Shown here one piece after another: positions 17,811 to 27,406 of a stretch of DNA of 64,000 bases. How positions within the stretch are numbered: position 1 is the stretch's first letter; each line of letters begins with the position of its first letter. The DNA lies in contig NZ_JAADZW010000011.1 in assembly GCF_010645065.1 (NCBI RefSeq), positions 1-64,000 of the forward strand, read 5' to 3'. The notes under the pieces were generated by a model. The model did not search any database. It was not told the DNA's origin and was given only the letters and a program-made list of their open reading frames with translations. Both the position numbers and the translations under genes were made by a program. Origin of the DNA: Flavobacterium fluviatile. Its GTDB lineage: Bacteria; Bacteroidota; Bacteroidia; Flavobacteriales; Flavobacteriaceae.

Positions 17811-19061
17811 ATGAATACTATAACAAGAACAGTAATGATGGGCATGCTCTATTTAGGGATGACATTTACATCAGCTACAGCTCAGTCTAAAAAAGAGGAG
17901 AAAGAGCTTAGAGCATTAGCAATCAAATATCAGGATAAATATGGTATTAAAGATGTTGATCATTTAAGTGCGGCAACTAAAAGAGCCTTAAAATGGGATC
18001 AAAATTTAGGAAATGAATGGTTTATTGAATTTGGAGAACCACAACCGCTAAAAGGTGATTTGGCTTATGAAGAGGGAGTAGTGCGTCGTGATCCAAGTGG
18101 TATTATCCAGGAAAACGGCAAGTATTATGTATGGTATTCTAAAAGCACCGGACCTACTGAAGGTTTTGGTGGGGATATGGAAAATAAAAAAGTATTTCCG
18201 TGGGATCGATGTGATATTTGGTACGCTACATCTACAGATGGTTGGACTTGGAAAGAAGAAGGGAAAGCTATTGCTAGAGGAAAAAAAGGATCGTATGATG
18301 ATCGTTCCGTTTTTACAGTTGAGATCATGAAATGGGAAGGTAAATATTACCTATGTTACCAAACTGTCGAAGGAATATACAATGTACGTGTAAAAGAAAA
18401 AGTGGGAATGGCTTGGTCTACATCGCCAGATGGACCTTGGACAAAGTTGGATGCGCCAGTGTTGGCTCCAGCTGAAAATGGTATATGGAAAGGTACGGAA
18501 GACAACCGTTTTCTGGTAGAGAAAAAAGGGGATTTTGATAGTCATAAAACACACGACCCTTGTATTTTGCCTTATAAAGGAAAATTTTATTTGTATTACA
18601 AAGGGGAACAAATGGGAGAAGAAATGACTTTTGGAGGTCGTCAAATTCGTCATGGGGTTGCTATAGCAGATAATCCACTGGGACCTTATGTAAAATCACC
18701 TTACAACCCAATCAGTAATAGTGGTCACGAAATATGTGTTTGGCCTTATAACGGTGGAATCGCTTCATTGATTACTACTGATGGTCCAGAGAAAAACACG
18801 ATTCAATGGTCACCTGACGGAATCAATTTTGAAATCAAAGCTTCTATAAAAGATGCGCCACACGCCATCGGTTTAAACAGAACGGCTGATAATGAAAAAG
18901 AACCTACGGAAGTTTTGCGTTGGGGATTAACACATAAATACAACAACTGGAATTACCAAAGTATCATGCGTTTTTCATCAGAAAGAAAAACAACTCACGT
19001 GGCTCCTGGCGAAAGCTCCGTGAATGGAAAAGAGGAAAAGGCTGAAAACATGCACAAATAA
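17811..19061 (+). CDS. GH117 alpha-1,3-(3,6-anhydro)-L-galactosidase (neoagaro-oligosaccharide hydrolase)
   Basis: This 416-residue enzyme releases 3,6-anhydro-L-galactose from the non-reducing end of neoagaro-oligosaccharides. The signal peptide is cleaved near ATAQ. The N-terminal helical segment (about 25-75) is the swapped region of the family dimer. The five-bladed propeller shows the family residues: D94 (RRDPSG), D249 (THDPC), H306 and E307 ([10 protein letters not shown]). Their spacing matches characterised GH117 proteins. It is co-directional with GH2 and followed by a strong terminator, so GH2-GH117 forms one unit. It feeds the L-AHG catabolic genes downstream. Confidence 0.93.
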   Translation: MNTITRTVMMGMLYLGMTFTSATAQSKKEEKELRALAIKYQDKYGIKDVDHLSAATKRALKWDQNLGNEWFIEFGEPQPLKGDLAYEEGVVRRDPSGIIQENGKYYVWYSKSTGPTEGFGGDMENKKVFPWDRCDIWYATSTDGWTWKEEGKAIARGKKGSYDDRSVFTVEIMKWEGKYYLCYQTVEGIYNVRVKEKVGMAWSTSPDGPWTKLDAPVLAPAENGIWKGTEDNRFLVEKKGDFDSHKTHDPCILPYKGKFYLYYKGEQMGEEMTFGGRQIRHGVAIADNPLGPYVKSPYNPISNSGHEICVWPYNGGIASLITTDGPEKNTIQWSPDGINFEIKASIKDAPHAIGLNRTADNEKEPTEVLRWGLTHKYNNWNYQSIMRFSSERKTTHVAPGESSVNGKEEKAENMHK

Positions 19062-19081
19062 TAACGCTTTTTAAATTCTTA

Positions 19082-19134
19082 AAATTCCCTTTTTAATTCT
19101 TTTATAAAGAAGATTAAAAAGGGAATTCTTTTTT
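19082..19134 (+). terminator. Intrinsic terminator after GH117
   Basis: A long stem formed by AATTCCCTTTTTAATTCTT and its near-complement, with a short loop around 19101-19108, is followed by a run of T. It closes the GH2-GH117 unit before the iclR-type gene. Confidence 0.85.
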
Positions 19135-19234
19135 AGTTTATTATATAAGGCATGATGTTATATGCAAAAAATAAGAAATGATTACATTTTAGTAAATAAT
19201 GCTACTTTTGTTAAATAATTAAGAGACCTTTTAT

Positions 19235-20026
19235 ATGATTTCAGAAAAAGAAGATTTAAAATCGAACTATAATGTTCCTAATTTAGAACGCGGCTTGTTG
19301 ATCATAGAGTTGTTAGCAGTGCATCCAAAAGGCCTTACGTTGGCAGAAATCATTCAATCTTTGGATATTACAAAATCGAGTGCTTTTCGAATTACCAATA
19401 CTTTAATATTTAAGAACTATCTCCAAAAAAACGAAACAACCAAAAAGATTTCGCTTTCTAGAAAAATGCTAACTTTAGGTATTTCTTCCATGAATGAGCA
19501 AAGTATTGTGGAGTTGTCTATAGACATAATGAGAGCTTTACGAGATGAATTGAAAGAATCTGTGATGTTAGGTGTTGTTTTAGGACAACGTGGTACCATC
19601 TTAGAGCAAGTATCTTCATCCTATCCTGTAAAGTTGTTTGTGGAGCAGGGTACACAATTTTATTTGCACAGTTCGGTAGGCGGAAAATCTATTTTGTCTT
19701 TTATGCCTGAAGAAGAATCCTTAGCACTAATAAATTCTTTAGACTTTAAAAAATTCACCAACAATACAATTATTGATAAGGAGCGTTTTACAAAGCAGCT
19801 AGAGGAAGTGCGTAAATTAGGGTATGCCATAGATAATGGGGAGGATATTCAGGGAATCCATTGTATTGGTGCGCCCATCTTCAATGAATCTGGTTATCCT
19901 GTTGCCGCACTTTGGATCACTGCTCCACACGGTCGACTGCCTCACGAAGATTTTGAAGCAAAGGGTAAAATTGTTGCGAATTATGCTTTAGAAATTTCGT
20001 TAAAACTGGGATATGTCGGCAGATGA
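19235..20026 (+). CDS. IclR family transcriptional regulator
   Basis: This 263-residue protein has the IclR winged helix at about 15-80 (LERGLLIIELLAVHPKGLTL...KSSAFRITNTL). The ligand-binding domain at about 95-260 includes HSSVGGKSILSFMPEEE and GYAIDNGEDIQGIHCIGAPI. It is flanked by terminators on both sides and so is probably transcribed alone. It precedes the L-AHG pathway operon, whose leader carries palindromic sites, so regulation of that operon by a pathway intermediate is the likely role. The effector is unknown. Confidence 0.92.
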   Translation: MISEKEDLKSNYNVPNLERGLLIIELLAVHPKGLTLAEIIQSLDITKSSAFRITNTLIFKNYLQKNETTKKISLSRKMLTLGISSMNEQSIVELSIDIMRALRDELKESVMLGVVLGQRGTILEQVSSSYPVKLFVEQGTQFYLHSSVGGKSILSFMPEEESLALINSLDFKKFTNNTIIDKERFTKQLEEVRKLGYAIDNGEDIQGIHCIGAPIFNESGYPVAALWITAPHGRLPHEDFEAKGKIVANYALEISLKLGYVGR

Positions 20027-20057
20027 TAATTAGTTTTCATAAATAAAAAGTAATAAT

Positions 20058-20087
20058 AAAGCGTCAAAAATTTCTTGACGCTTTTTT
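20058..20087 (+). terminator. Intrinsic terminator after the IclR gene
   Basis: AAAGCGTCAA pairs with TTGACGCTTT around a 7-nt loop, followed by seven T. It separates the regulator from the catabolic operon. Confidence 0.88.
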
Positions 20088-20114
20088 TATAATTAGTTTT
20101 ATCTGTGAAATTAG

Positions 20115-20209
20115 TTTCATATACGAAAAAAAATAATAGTCAAATGGATTTTTATTCATTCGAATTATTATATTTGTTTCAAATAAGAAACAAGTTTATT
20201 ATTTGAAAC
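20115..20209 (+). promoter_or_regulatory. Leader of the L-AHG operon with palindromic operators
   Basis: Two symmetric elements precede the dehydrogenase gene. TTTCATATACGAAA at 20115-20128 is nearly palindromic. GTTTCAAATAA (20176-20186) is the exact inverted repeat of TTATTTGAAAC (20199-20209). TATATTTG at 20169-20176 fits the Bacteroidota -7 element TAnnTTTG, though I could not see a convincing -33 element. The arrangement suits an IclR-type repressor; which element binds it is inference. Confidence 0.5.
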
Positions 20210-20222
20210 TAAAAACATAAAA

Positions 20223-21239
20223 ATGAAAGCAACAATTTATGAAGGCAATAAAACCTTCACGGTAATTGAAAAGGAAATTAAAGAGCCATCAGCTGGAGAA
20301 GTACGAATTAAAGTTGCCTATGTAGGAGTATGTGGAACCGATGTACACATTTACCACGGAATGATGGACAAACGTGTAAGTATTCCAGAAACAATCGGGC
20401 ATGAAATGTCAGGTGTGGTAGATGCAGTTGGAGAAGGCGTTACGGATTTTGAGGTGGGAGACAAAATTGTAGTGCGTCCTTTAGATGATAGAAAAGTAAA
20501 AGCATCTGATAAAGGTTTCAATCACATTTGTGAAGAGTTGAAGTTTATCGGTATTGATAGTGAAGGTGCGATGCAACAATATTGGAATGTGCCGACTTTC
20601 GTCCTTCATAAATTAAAAGCTTCTACAGATTTAAAATTAGCGGCACTAATTGAACCGCTTTCTGTAGCAACACACGATGTTCGCAGAAGTGGATTGGTAA
20701 GAGGAGAAACAGCAGTAGTTTTAGGAGGAGGCCCAATAGGACTATTGGTAGCCATGGTAGCTAAAGAAGTAGGAGCACAGGTTATTATTTCAGAAGTAAA
20801 TCCAAATCGTATTGCAAAAGCAAAAGAACTTGGTTTTGACGTTGTAAGTCCAATTGAGGTAGATTTAGTTGAATATGTAAAGAGCAAAACGGAAAACCGC
20901 AGAGCTGATGTTGTATTTGAAGTAGCTGGTGTACAGCCCGCTTTAGATATCATGTGTGAGGTAGCTGGTATTCGTGGACGAATTGTAATGGTAGCGATAC
21001 ACGGGGTTAAAAAAGAAGTGGATTTGTTTAAGTTTTTCTGGAAGGAATTGTCTTTAATCGGAGCGCGTGTTTACGAGAAAGAAGATTATGAAAAGTCAAT
21101 TGAATTGATCACTGCCAACGAATTGCCTTTTGAACAAATGATTACCGATGTGCAACCATTAAGTAATATTCAACAGGTTTTTGAAAACATCGACAAAAAT
21201 CCAGAAGGATTAAAAGTATTGATGGACTGCCAATTGTAA
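20223..21239 (+). CDS. Zn-dependent medium-chain dehydrogenase, probable 2-keto-3-deoxy-L-galactonate dehydrogenase
   Basis: This 338-residue cytoplasmic enzyme is proposed to oxidise 2-keto-3-deoxy-L-galactonate to the 2,5-diketo acid in L-AHG catabolism. Catalytic zinc ligands C37, H60 and E61 are visible (VCGTDVHI, TIGHEMSG), as is the Rossmann glycine motif VVLGGGPIGLLVAMVAKEVG. The four-cysteine structural zinc lobe usual in sorbitol/threonine-dehydrogenase relatives is missing: the corresponding loop (about 83-106) keeps only one cysteine. It is the first gene of the operon, 120 bp before an SDR that would do the complementary reduction. An L-galactonate dehydrogenase role is an alternative. 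Confidence 0.75.
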   Translation: MKATIYEGNKTFTVIEKEIKEPSAGEVRIKVAYVGVCGTDVHIYHGMMDKRVSIPETIGHEMSGVVDAVGEGVTDFEVGDKIVVRPLDDRKVKASDKGFNHICEELKFIGIDSEGAMQQYWNVPTFVLHKLKASTDLKLAALIEPLSVATHDVRRSGLVRGETAVVLGGGPIGLLVAMVAKEVGAQVIISEVNPNRIAKAKELGFDVVSPIEVDLVEYVKSKTENRRADVVFEVAGVQPALDIMCEVAGIRGRIVMVAIHGVKKEVDLFKFFWKELSLIGARVYEKEDYEKSIELITANELPFEQMITDVQPLSNIQQVFENIDKNPEGLKVLMDCQL

Positions 21240-21358
21240 TCCGTTAGTGTAATTATTAAAAACGTCTGTTCGAGTGTTTTTTGTGGAGTGAAAAGGAGCA
21301 AGAAATGTATCGAGAATCGTTTTTAATACTAAGAATAAATAATTTAAAAGAAAAGATA

Positions 21359-22129
21359 ATGAGTGTTTTAGATACATTTAATTTAAAAGGAAAAGTAGCC
21401 TTGGTAACAGGTTGCAAAAGAGGAATAGGAAAAGCAATGGCTATTGGTTTAGCGCAAGCTGGTGCTGACGTGATTGGTGTAAGTGCTTCATTAGAAACAG
21501 AAGGAAGTGAAGTTGAAAAAGCAGTAACTGCTTTAGGAAGAAAGTTTAAAGGATACGCTTGTGACTTTAGTAACAGAGAGTCTTTGTATGCCTTTATTGA
21601 AGCTGTCAAAGCTGACTTTCCTCAGATTGATATTTTAGTGAATAATGCAGGTACCATTCTTAGAGCGCCAGCAGCAGAGCACCCCGATGAAATGTGGGAC
21701 AAAGTAGTCGAAGTAAATCAAAATGCACAATTTATCTTGACTAGAGAAATTGGTAAAGATATGGTTGCTCGAGGAAGTGGCAAAGTAGTATTTACAGCTT
21801 CTTTATTAACATTCCAAGGAGGAATTACAGTTCCAGGATACGCTGCTAGTAAAGGAGCTATCGGTCAATTAACAATGGCTTTTGCTAACGAATGGGCTTC
21901 AAAAGGGGTAAATGTAAATGCTATTGCTCCAGGATATATTGATACTGATAATACCGAAGCATTGCGTAATGACCCTGTTCGTTCTGCATCCATTTTATCA
22001 AGAATACCAGCAGGTCGTTGGGGTAAACCAGAAGATTTTGCTGGACCAACTGTTTTCTTATGTTCTGAGGCAGCGTCTTACATGCACGGTACAACGATGC
22101 TTGTTGATGGTGGCTGGATGGGACGTTAA
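21359..22129 (+). CDS. SDR family oxidoreductase, probable 2,5-diketo-3-deoxy-galactonate reductase (KduD-like)
   Basis: I place the start at 21359 (MSVLDTFNLKGKVALVTG), giving 256 residues; a longer frame opening at 21281 adds 26 residues that do not match the family. The NAD(P) motif TGCKRGIGKA lies at about 17-26, the NNAG motif at about 91-94, and the catalytic S and YxxxK pair in TASLL and GYAASKG. Family relatives are 2-deoxy-D-gluconate/KduD dehydrogenases. In this operon it would reduce the diketo intermediate to 2-keto-3-deoxy-D-gluconate, inverting C5 together with the preceding dehydrogenase. The aldehyde dehydrogenase gene follows after 25 bp. Confidence 0.8.
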   Translation: MSVLDTFNLKGKVALVTGCKRGIGKAMAIGLAQAGADVIGVSASLETEGSEVEKAVTALGRKFKGYACDFSNRESLYAFIEAVKADFPQIDILVNNAGTILRAPAAEHPDEMWDKVVEVNQNAQFILTREIGKDMVARGSGKVVFTASLLTFQGGITVPGYAASKGAIGQLTMAFANEWASKGVNVNAIAPGYIDTDNTEALRNDPVRSASILSRIPAGRWGKPEDFAGPTVFLCSEAASYMHGTTMLVDGGWMGR

Positions 22130-22154
22130 TATTAATATTTAAAATTGGAGTAAA

Positions 22155-23609
22155 ATGGCTGAAATTAAAGAATACCAATTATTTATAAACGGAGAGTGGA
22201 GAACTTCTACTTCTGGAGAAACAATTGACGTGTTAAGTCCTGCAACTGAAGAAGTGGTGGCAAGAGTACAAAACGGTACTGCTGAAGAAGCTTTAGAAAC
22301 TTTAGCTTTTGCAGATAAAGCTCAAAAAGAGTGGAAGAAAAAACCTGCCAGAGAAAGAGCAGAATTATTATATAAATTCTCTAACGAAATTAAAGCAAAT
22401 GCTGAATATCTAGCACAATTAATTGTAAAAGAGCAAGGTAAATTATTAAAAGTAGCTCGTTTTGAAGTAGCAGTAGCTTCATCTTTTATCGAGTATGCTT
22501 GTGAAGGCGCTCGCAGAATCGAAGGAGATATTATCCCTTCTGATAATGCCAATGAGCAAATTTGGATTCAGAAAGTACCTCGTGGCGTAATCGTTGCCAT
22601 CACAGCTTGGAATTTTCCTTTTGCTTTAGCAGCTCGTAAGTTAGGACCAGCTTTGATTGCAGGAAACAGTATTGTTATCAAACCAACGTCTGAAACACCT
22701 TTATCTACTTTAGAATTAGGAAATATTGCCAATAAGGTAGGGATTCCTGCGGGGGTTATCAACATCCTTACAGGTCCAGGTAGAGCGATGGGGAATGCTT
22801 TGGTAAAAAGCCCAATCACGAAAATGGTTACCATGACAGGTTCTACACCTGTAGGTCAGGATATTGCTCGTAATGCAGCAGATAACTTAACGCACGTTCA
22901 ATTAGAATTAGGAGGAAAAGCACCTTTTATCGTTTTTGCTGATGCTGATATCGATGCGGCTGTAGATGCTGCCTTACATTCGCGTTTTGACAACTGTGGT
23001 CAAGTGTGTACTTGTAACGAACGTATGTATTTGCACGAGGATATCTATGATGTTTTTATGGAAAAATTCATTCCAAAAGTAAAAGCGTTAAAAGTAGGTG
23101 ATCCAATGTTGGAAGAAACAGATATGGGACCAAAAGTAAACGCTGCCGAATTGAAAGCAATGGAACATTTAGTTGCTGTGAGTGTCAAAGAAGGAGCAAC
23201 CGTTGCCACTGGTGGAAACAAACCAACGGGTGCTGGATTTGAAAAGGGATATTGGTTTGAACCGACTGTTTTGACCAATGTTACGCAAGACATGACTATT
23301 GTTCACGAAGAGTCTTTTGGACCAATTTTACCTGTTTTAAAATTCAAAACTTTTGAAGAAGTTATTGGTTTTGCCAATGATTGTGAATATGGTTTGGCTG
23401 CTATGGTTTTCACCAATGACATGAACACGATTATGAAATGTAATGACGAATTAGAATACGGAGAAATTTATGTAAACCGTGGCCATGGTGAACAACACCA
23501 AGGTTTCCACAACGGATATAAATTATCTGGTTCTGGCGGAGAGGATGGAAAGTATGGTTTTGAACAGTATTTAGAAAAGAAAACTTTTTACATTAGACAT
23601 AAAGCTTAG
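22155..23609 (+). CDS. Aldehyde dehydrogenase, probable 3,6-anhydro-L-galactose dehydrogenase
   Basis: This 484-residue AldA-like enzyme is proposed to oxidise the aldehyde of L-AHG to 3,6-anhydro-L-galactonate. Catalytic E251 (QLELGGKAPF) and nucleophile C285 (NCGQVCTCNERM) are in their expected places, with cofactor motif TGSTPVGQ and the C-terminal ESFGPILPVL block. Length and similarity fit lactaldehyde/glycolaldehyde dehydrogenases, from which L-AHG dehydrogenases arise. Placement beside the cycloisomerase gene and downstream of GH117 supports the assignment; D-sugar aldehydes remain possible substrates. Confidence 0.85.
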   Translation: MAEIKEYQLFINGEWRTSTSGETIDVLSPATEEVVARVQNGTAEEALETLAFADKAQKEWKKKPARERAELLYKFSNEIKANAEYLAQLIVKEQGKLLKVARFEVAVASSFIEYACEGARRIEGDIIPSDNANEQIWIQKVPRGVIVAITAWNFPFALAARKLGPALIAGNSIVIKPTSETPLSTLELGNIANKVGIPAGVINILTGPGRAMGNALVKSPITKMVTMTGSTPVGQDIARNAADNLTHVQLELGGKAPFIVFADADIDAAVDAALHSRFDNCGQVCTCNERMYLHEDIYDVFMEKFIPKVKALKVGDPMLEETDMGPKVNAAELKAMEHLVAVSVKEGATVATGGNKPTGAGFEKGYWFEPTVLTNVTQDMTIVHEESFGPILPVLKFKTFEEVIGFANDCEYGLAAMVFTNDMNTIMKCNDELEYGEIYVNRGHGEQHQGFHNGYKLSGSGGEDGKYGFEQYLEKKTFYIRHKA

Positions 23610-23625
23610 TTAATACACAATTATT

Positions 23626-25173
23626 ATGAAAATTACCCCCTATTTAAAACTTGCAACGTTTCTTTGTTTAACAATCGCTACAACTTGCTTGGCTCAGACT
23701 AAAGATAGTAAAACAACTCGCCCCAACGTAGTTTTGATTTACCTTGATGACTTGGGTTACGGCGACTTAAGTTGTTATGGCGCTACTACATTGCAAACGC
23801 CAAATATTGATAAGTTGGCCAATGGGGGGATACTTTTCAAAAATGGTTACGCGACCTCTGCTACTTGTACACCAAGTAGATATGGAATCTTAACAGGGGT
23901 GTATCCTTGGCGTAATAAAGATGCCAAAATTTTACCGGGAACAGCTCCTTTGTTGATTTCTACTGAGCAAGAAACAATTGCAAAAGTTTTTCAGTCAAAA
24001 GGATATGAAACGGCCGTTATCGGAAAATGGCATTTAGGTTTAGGAACAGGAAATGTGAACTGGAATGCACACATTTCTCCTGGACCCAATGAAGTAGGTT
24101 TTGATTATTCACATATTATGGCGGCAACGCAAGATCGAGTGCCTACGGTTTATATTGAGAATGGAAATGTGGTTGGCTTAGATCCTAAAGATCCAATTGA
24201 AGTTAATTACCATAAGAATTTCCCAGGAGAACCTACAGCAATTGAAAATCCTGAATTACTAAAAATGAAATGGCACCATGGACATAACAATAGCATTGTC
24301 AATGGAATTCCTAGAATTGGTTTTATGAAAGGGGGACAATCTGCAAAATGGTCAGACGTAGATATGGCGGATCATTTTTTAGCAAAAGCGACCACTTATA
24401 TAAAAGAACATAAAAACAAACCTTTCTTTTTGTACTATGCTTTACAAGAACCTCATGTTCCTAGAACACCGCATCCTCGTTTTGTAGGTAAATCGGGAAT
24501 GGGACCACGTGGCGATGTAATCCTTGAGGCCGATTGGATAATTGGTCAATTGGTAGCAAGTTTAGAAGCAGAAGGAATGTTAGAGAATACTTTGATTGTT
24601 TTTTCTAGTGATAATGGTCCAGTTTTAAATGATGGATATGAAGATGATGCGGTTGAAAAATTAGGAAATCATGACCCCAAAGGTGGTTTAAGAGGAGGCA
24701 AATACAGTTTGTTAGATGCGGGTGCTCATGTTCCTTTCATCACGTATTGGAAAGGCACGATTAAGCCAAAAGTATCCGATGCCTTAGTGTGTCAAATGGA
24801 TTTGATGGCTTCACTGGCAACCTTAATTGATGCAAAGACAAGTCCAACGGATAGTCAAGATATTTTGCCTGTTTTTTTAGGAAAAAGTGATAAAGGAAGA
24901 AATTCTTTGATACTAGAAGCGAATACAAAAACATTACTGAGAAAGGGAGATTGGTTGATGATTCCACCTTATGAAGGTCCTGCTGTAATAGCGGACGTTC
25001 AGATTGAAACTGGAATGGAAAAAGATTATCAATTATACAACGTAAAAAAAGATCCCGCTCAGAAAAATAATGTAGCAAAATCAAATCCGAAGAAATTATC
25101 AGAAATGGTGAAGGATTTTGAAAAAATGCGGGGCGATGCTTATTCTGGTGTTCAACAACTTGAGTTAAAGTAG
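23626..25173 (+). CDS. Type I (S1) sulfatase
   Basis: This 515-residue secreted or periplasmic sulfatase has a signal peptide (cleaved after CLAQ) and the metal-binding start VVLIYLDDLGYGDLSCYG. The formylglycine signature CTPSRYGILTG has C81 as the residue to be modified. GKWHLG and SSDNGP match the active-site shell, and the C-terminal subdomain follows the arylsulfatase pattern. In porphyran the expected substrate is L-galactose-6-sulfate. It is the only sulfatase in the window, and the anaerobic or aerobic formylglycine-generating enzyme must be encoded elsewhere. It sits in the L-AHG operon, 16 bp after the aldehyde dehydrogenase. Confidence 0.9.
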   Translation: MKITPYLKLATFLCLTIATTCLAQTKDSKTTRPNVVLIYLDDLGYGDLSCYGATTLQTPNIDKLANGGILFKNGYATSATCTPSRYGILTGVYPWRNKDAKILPGTAPLLISTEQETIAKVFQSKGYETAVIGKWHLGLGTGNVNWNAHISPGPNEVGFDYSHIMAATQDRVPTVYIENGNVVGLDPKDPIEVNYHKNFPGEPTAIENPELLKMKWHHGHNNSIVNGIPRIGFMKGGQSAKWSDVDMADHFLAKATTYIKEHKNKPFFLYYALQEPHVPRTPHPRFVGKSGMGPRGDVILEADWIIGQLVASLEAEGMLENTLIVFSSDNGPVLNDGYEDDAVEKLGNHDPKGGLRGGKYSLLDAGAHVPFITYWKGTIKPKVSDALVCQMDLMASLATLIDAKTSPTDSQDILPVFLGKSDKGRNSLILEANTKTLLRKGDWLMIPPYEGPAVIADVQIETGMEKDYQLYNVKKDPAQKNNVAKSNPKKLSEMVKDFEKMRGDAYSGVQQLELK

Positions 25174-25192
25174 CGCATAATTATAAAAATAG

Positions 25193-27391
25193 ATGAAGTT
25201 TTTTAGTAAATACATTTCGAATATAATCCTTTGCACTTGTTTAATAGCAGCATCAGCGGTGAAAAGTCAGAACCAAAAATGGTTTGACGAATCATTGTCT
25301 TTTGAAAAAAGGGTTGATTTGTTGTTGAATGCAATGACTATTGATGAGAAATGTGGTCAATTTACTTCAGATACCCCTGCAATTCCTCGTTTAGGAGTTC
25401 CCGAATACAATTGGTGGAACGAAGCACTTCATGGTGTTGCCCGAAATGGAAAAGCCACTATTTTTCCGCAAGGTATTGCGATGGGCGCTACTTTTAATCC
25501 TAGTTTGATTAAGGAGGTGGCGAATGCTATTTCGGATGAAGCAAGAGCGAAGTTTCAAGTTTCAAAATCAATTGGAAATAGGGGTATGTATGCGGGTTTG
25601 ACTTTTTGGTCGCCCAATATCAATATTTTCAGAGACCCTCGTTGGGGACGAGGTCAAGAAACCTATGGGGAAGATCCTTTTCTAACGTCAAAAATTGGAG
25701 TTGCTTTTGTAGAAGGTTTACAAGGAGATAATCCAAAGTATTTTAAAACCACCGCTTGCGCTAAACATTTTGCCGTACACTCTGGACCGGAGGCTTTACG
25801 GCATAGTTTTAATGCCAATCCTTCTAAATTAGATTTGTACGAAACCTATTTACCAGCCTTTAAGTCATTGGTACAAGAAGGGAATGTACAAGGAATCATG
25901 GGAGCTTACAATGCTGTTTATGGTGATCCTGCCAATGCAAGCAAGCTTTTGATGGATGATATTTTAAAAAAGCAATGGGGTTTTGAAGGTTATATCGTAT
26001 CTGATTGTGGTGCTCTAGGGGACATAATGAAAGGACACAAAAAAGTAAAAACTGTTGAGGAAGCTGCTGCACTTGCTTTAAAAACTGGAGTGAATTTGAA
26101 CTGTGGTTGGGTCTATAAAAACATAAAATCGGCGCTGGACAAAGGATTAATTAGCGAAGAGTTGATTAATGAGCGTTTGAAAAAACTGTTTTTAATTCGT
26201 TTTCAATTAGGTTTTTTTGACAAAGACGAAAGCAATCCATACAATAATATTGGTATTGAAGTAATCAACTCCGATGCGCATAAAGCAATTGCCAGAAAAG
26301 CATCGCAGCAATCCATTGTACTCCTGAAAAATAAGGACAATGTATTGCCTTTGGATAAAAATATTAAAACCTTATACGTTACAGGTTCGTTCGCGGCTTC
26401 AACAGATATATTGTTAGCGAATTATTATGGATCTGCGCCCAATATGGTGACCGTTCTTGAAGGAATTACAGATAAAGTTTCACTGGGAACTTCTGTTGAA
26501 TACCGTTTAGGAGTATTGCCTTTTCAAAATAATTTAAACCCATTGAACTGGGCGGTGCAAGTACCTAAAACAGTTGACGCAACGGTATTAGTAGCCGGTA
26601 TTTCAAACGAAATTGAAGGAGAAGAAGTAGATGCTATTGCTTCGGAACACAAAGGAGACCGTATAGATTTAAAATTACCGCAAAGTCAAATTGATTATAT
26701 AAAAGCAGTAAGTAAAAACAAAAAAGGACCGCTTATCTTGGTTTTAGGAACAGGAAGCCCCGTTTCATTAGACGAAGTAGAACCTTATGTTGATGCTATT
26801 GTTTTGATGTGGTATCCAGGCGAACAAGGGGGAAATGCCGTGGCTGATGTTATTTTTGGCGATGTAGCGCCTTCTGGTCACTTGCCAATTACCTTTCCAA
26901 AAAATGTGGAGCAGTTGCCTCCTTTTGATGATTATAGCATGAAAGGCAGAACCTATAAATACATGACCGAAGAACCGATGTATCCCTTTGGTTTTGGACT
27001 TTCATATAGTACTTTGGAGTTAAAAAATGCAACTTCCACCGCAACTGCAATCACAAAACGAACAGCATTTACGATTTCTGTTGACGTTTTAAATAGTGGA
27101 AAAAATAAGTTTGAAGATGTGGTTCAGCTGTATTTAGTTCCAGAAGACACTAAAGGCTTTTTACCTTTTTATACTTTAAAAAGTTTTGAAAGAGTGTCAT
27201 TGAATTCGGGCGAAACGAAAAAAGTTTCTTTTGCTTTAACGGACAACGACTTAAAACAGACAAATCTGAAAGGTGTAAAAGATTGGATAAAAGGGAATTA
27301 TAAAATAATAATTTCAAATGCTTTGCCAAGTCAAAGAAGTATGGATTTAGGAGCTGCAAAACCAGCCGAAATAGATATAAAATTAAAATAA
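25193..27391 (+). CDS. GH3 family beta-glycosidase
   Basis: This 732-residue enzyme has a signal peptide (cleaved near VKSQ), a GH3 N-terminal barrel with KHFAVHSGPE, and nucleophile D271 in YIVSDCGALGDI. The C-terminal alpha/beta sandwich (IVLLKNKDNVLPL...GEQGGNAVADVIFG) and a fibronectin-III-like domain (from about 625) follow. It resembles the BxlA/beta-xylosidase-like branch of GH3. In this operon, an exo-acting beta-galactosidase or beta-glucosidase on decorated galactan fragments is the natural inference. The gene starts 19 bp after the sulfatase gene and ends 15 bp before the cycloisomerase gene. Confidence 0.9.
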   Translation: MKFFSKYISNIILCTCLIAASAVKSQNQKWFDESLSFEKRVDLLLNAMTIDEKCGQFTSDTPAIPRLGVPEYNWWNEALHGVARNGKATIFPQGIAMGATFNPSLIKEVANAISDEARAKFQVSKSIGNRGMYAGLTFWSPNINIFRDPRWGRGQETYGEDPFLTSKIGVAFVEGLQGDNPKYFKTTACAKHFAVHSGPEALRHSFNANPSKLDLYETYLPAFKSLVQEGNVQGIMGAYNAVYGDPANASKLLMDDILKKQWGFEGYIVSDCGALGDIMKGHKKVKTVEEAAALALKTGVNLNCGWVYKNIKSALDKGLISEELINERLKKLFLIRFQLGFFDKDESNPYNNIGIEVINSDAHKAIARKASQQSIVLLKNKDNVLPLDKNIKTLYVTGSFAASTDILLANYYGSAPNMVTVLEGITDKVSLGTSVEYRLGVLPFQNNLNPLNWAVQVPKTVDATVLVAGISNEIEGEEVDAIASEHKGDRIDLKLPQSQIDYIKAVSKNKKGPLILVLGTGSPVSLDEVEPYVDAIVLMWYPGEQGGNAVADVIFGDVAPSGHLPITFPKNVEQLPPFDDYSMKGRTYKYMTEEPMYPFGFGLSYSTLELKNATSTATAITKRTAFTISVDVLNSGKNKFEDVVQLYLVPEDTKGFLPFYTLKSFERVSLNSGETKKVSFALTDNDLKQTNLKGVKDWIKGNYKIIISNALPSQRSMDLGAAKPAEIDIKLK

Positions 27392-27406
27392 CAAATTAAG
27401 TAACAG

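Noticed and set aside
21281-21358. N-terminal extension of the SDR protein
   Set aside because: The 26 extra residues do not resemble SDR N-termini, and the ATG at 21359 gives the standard family start.
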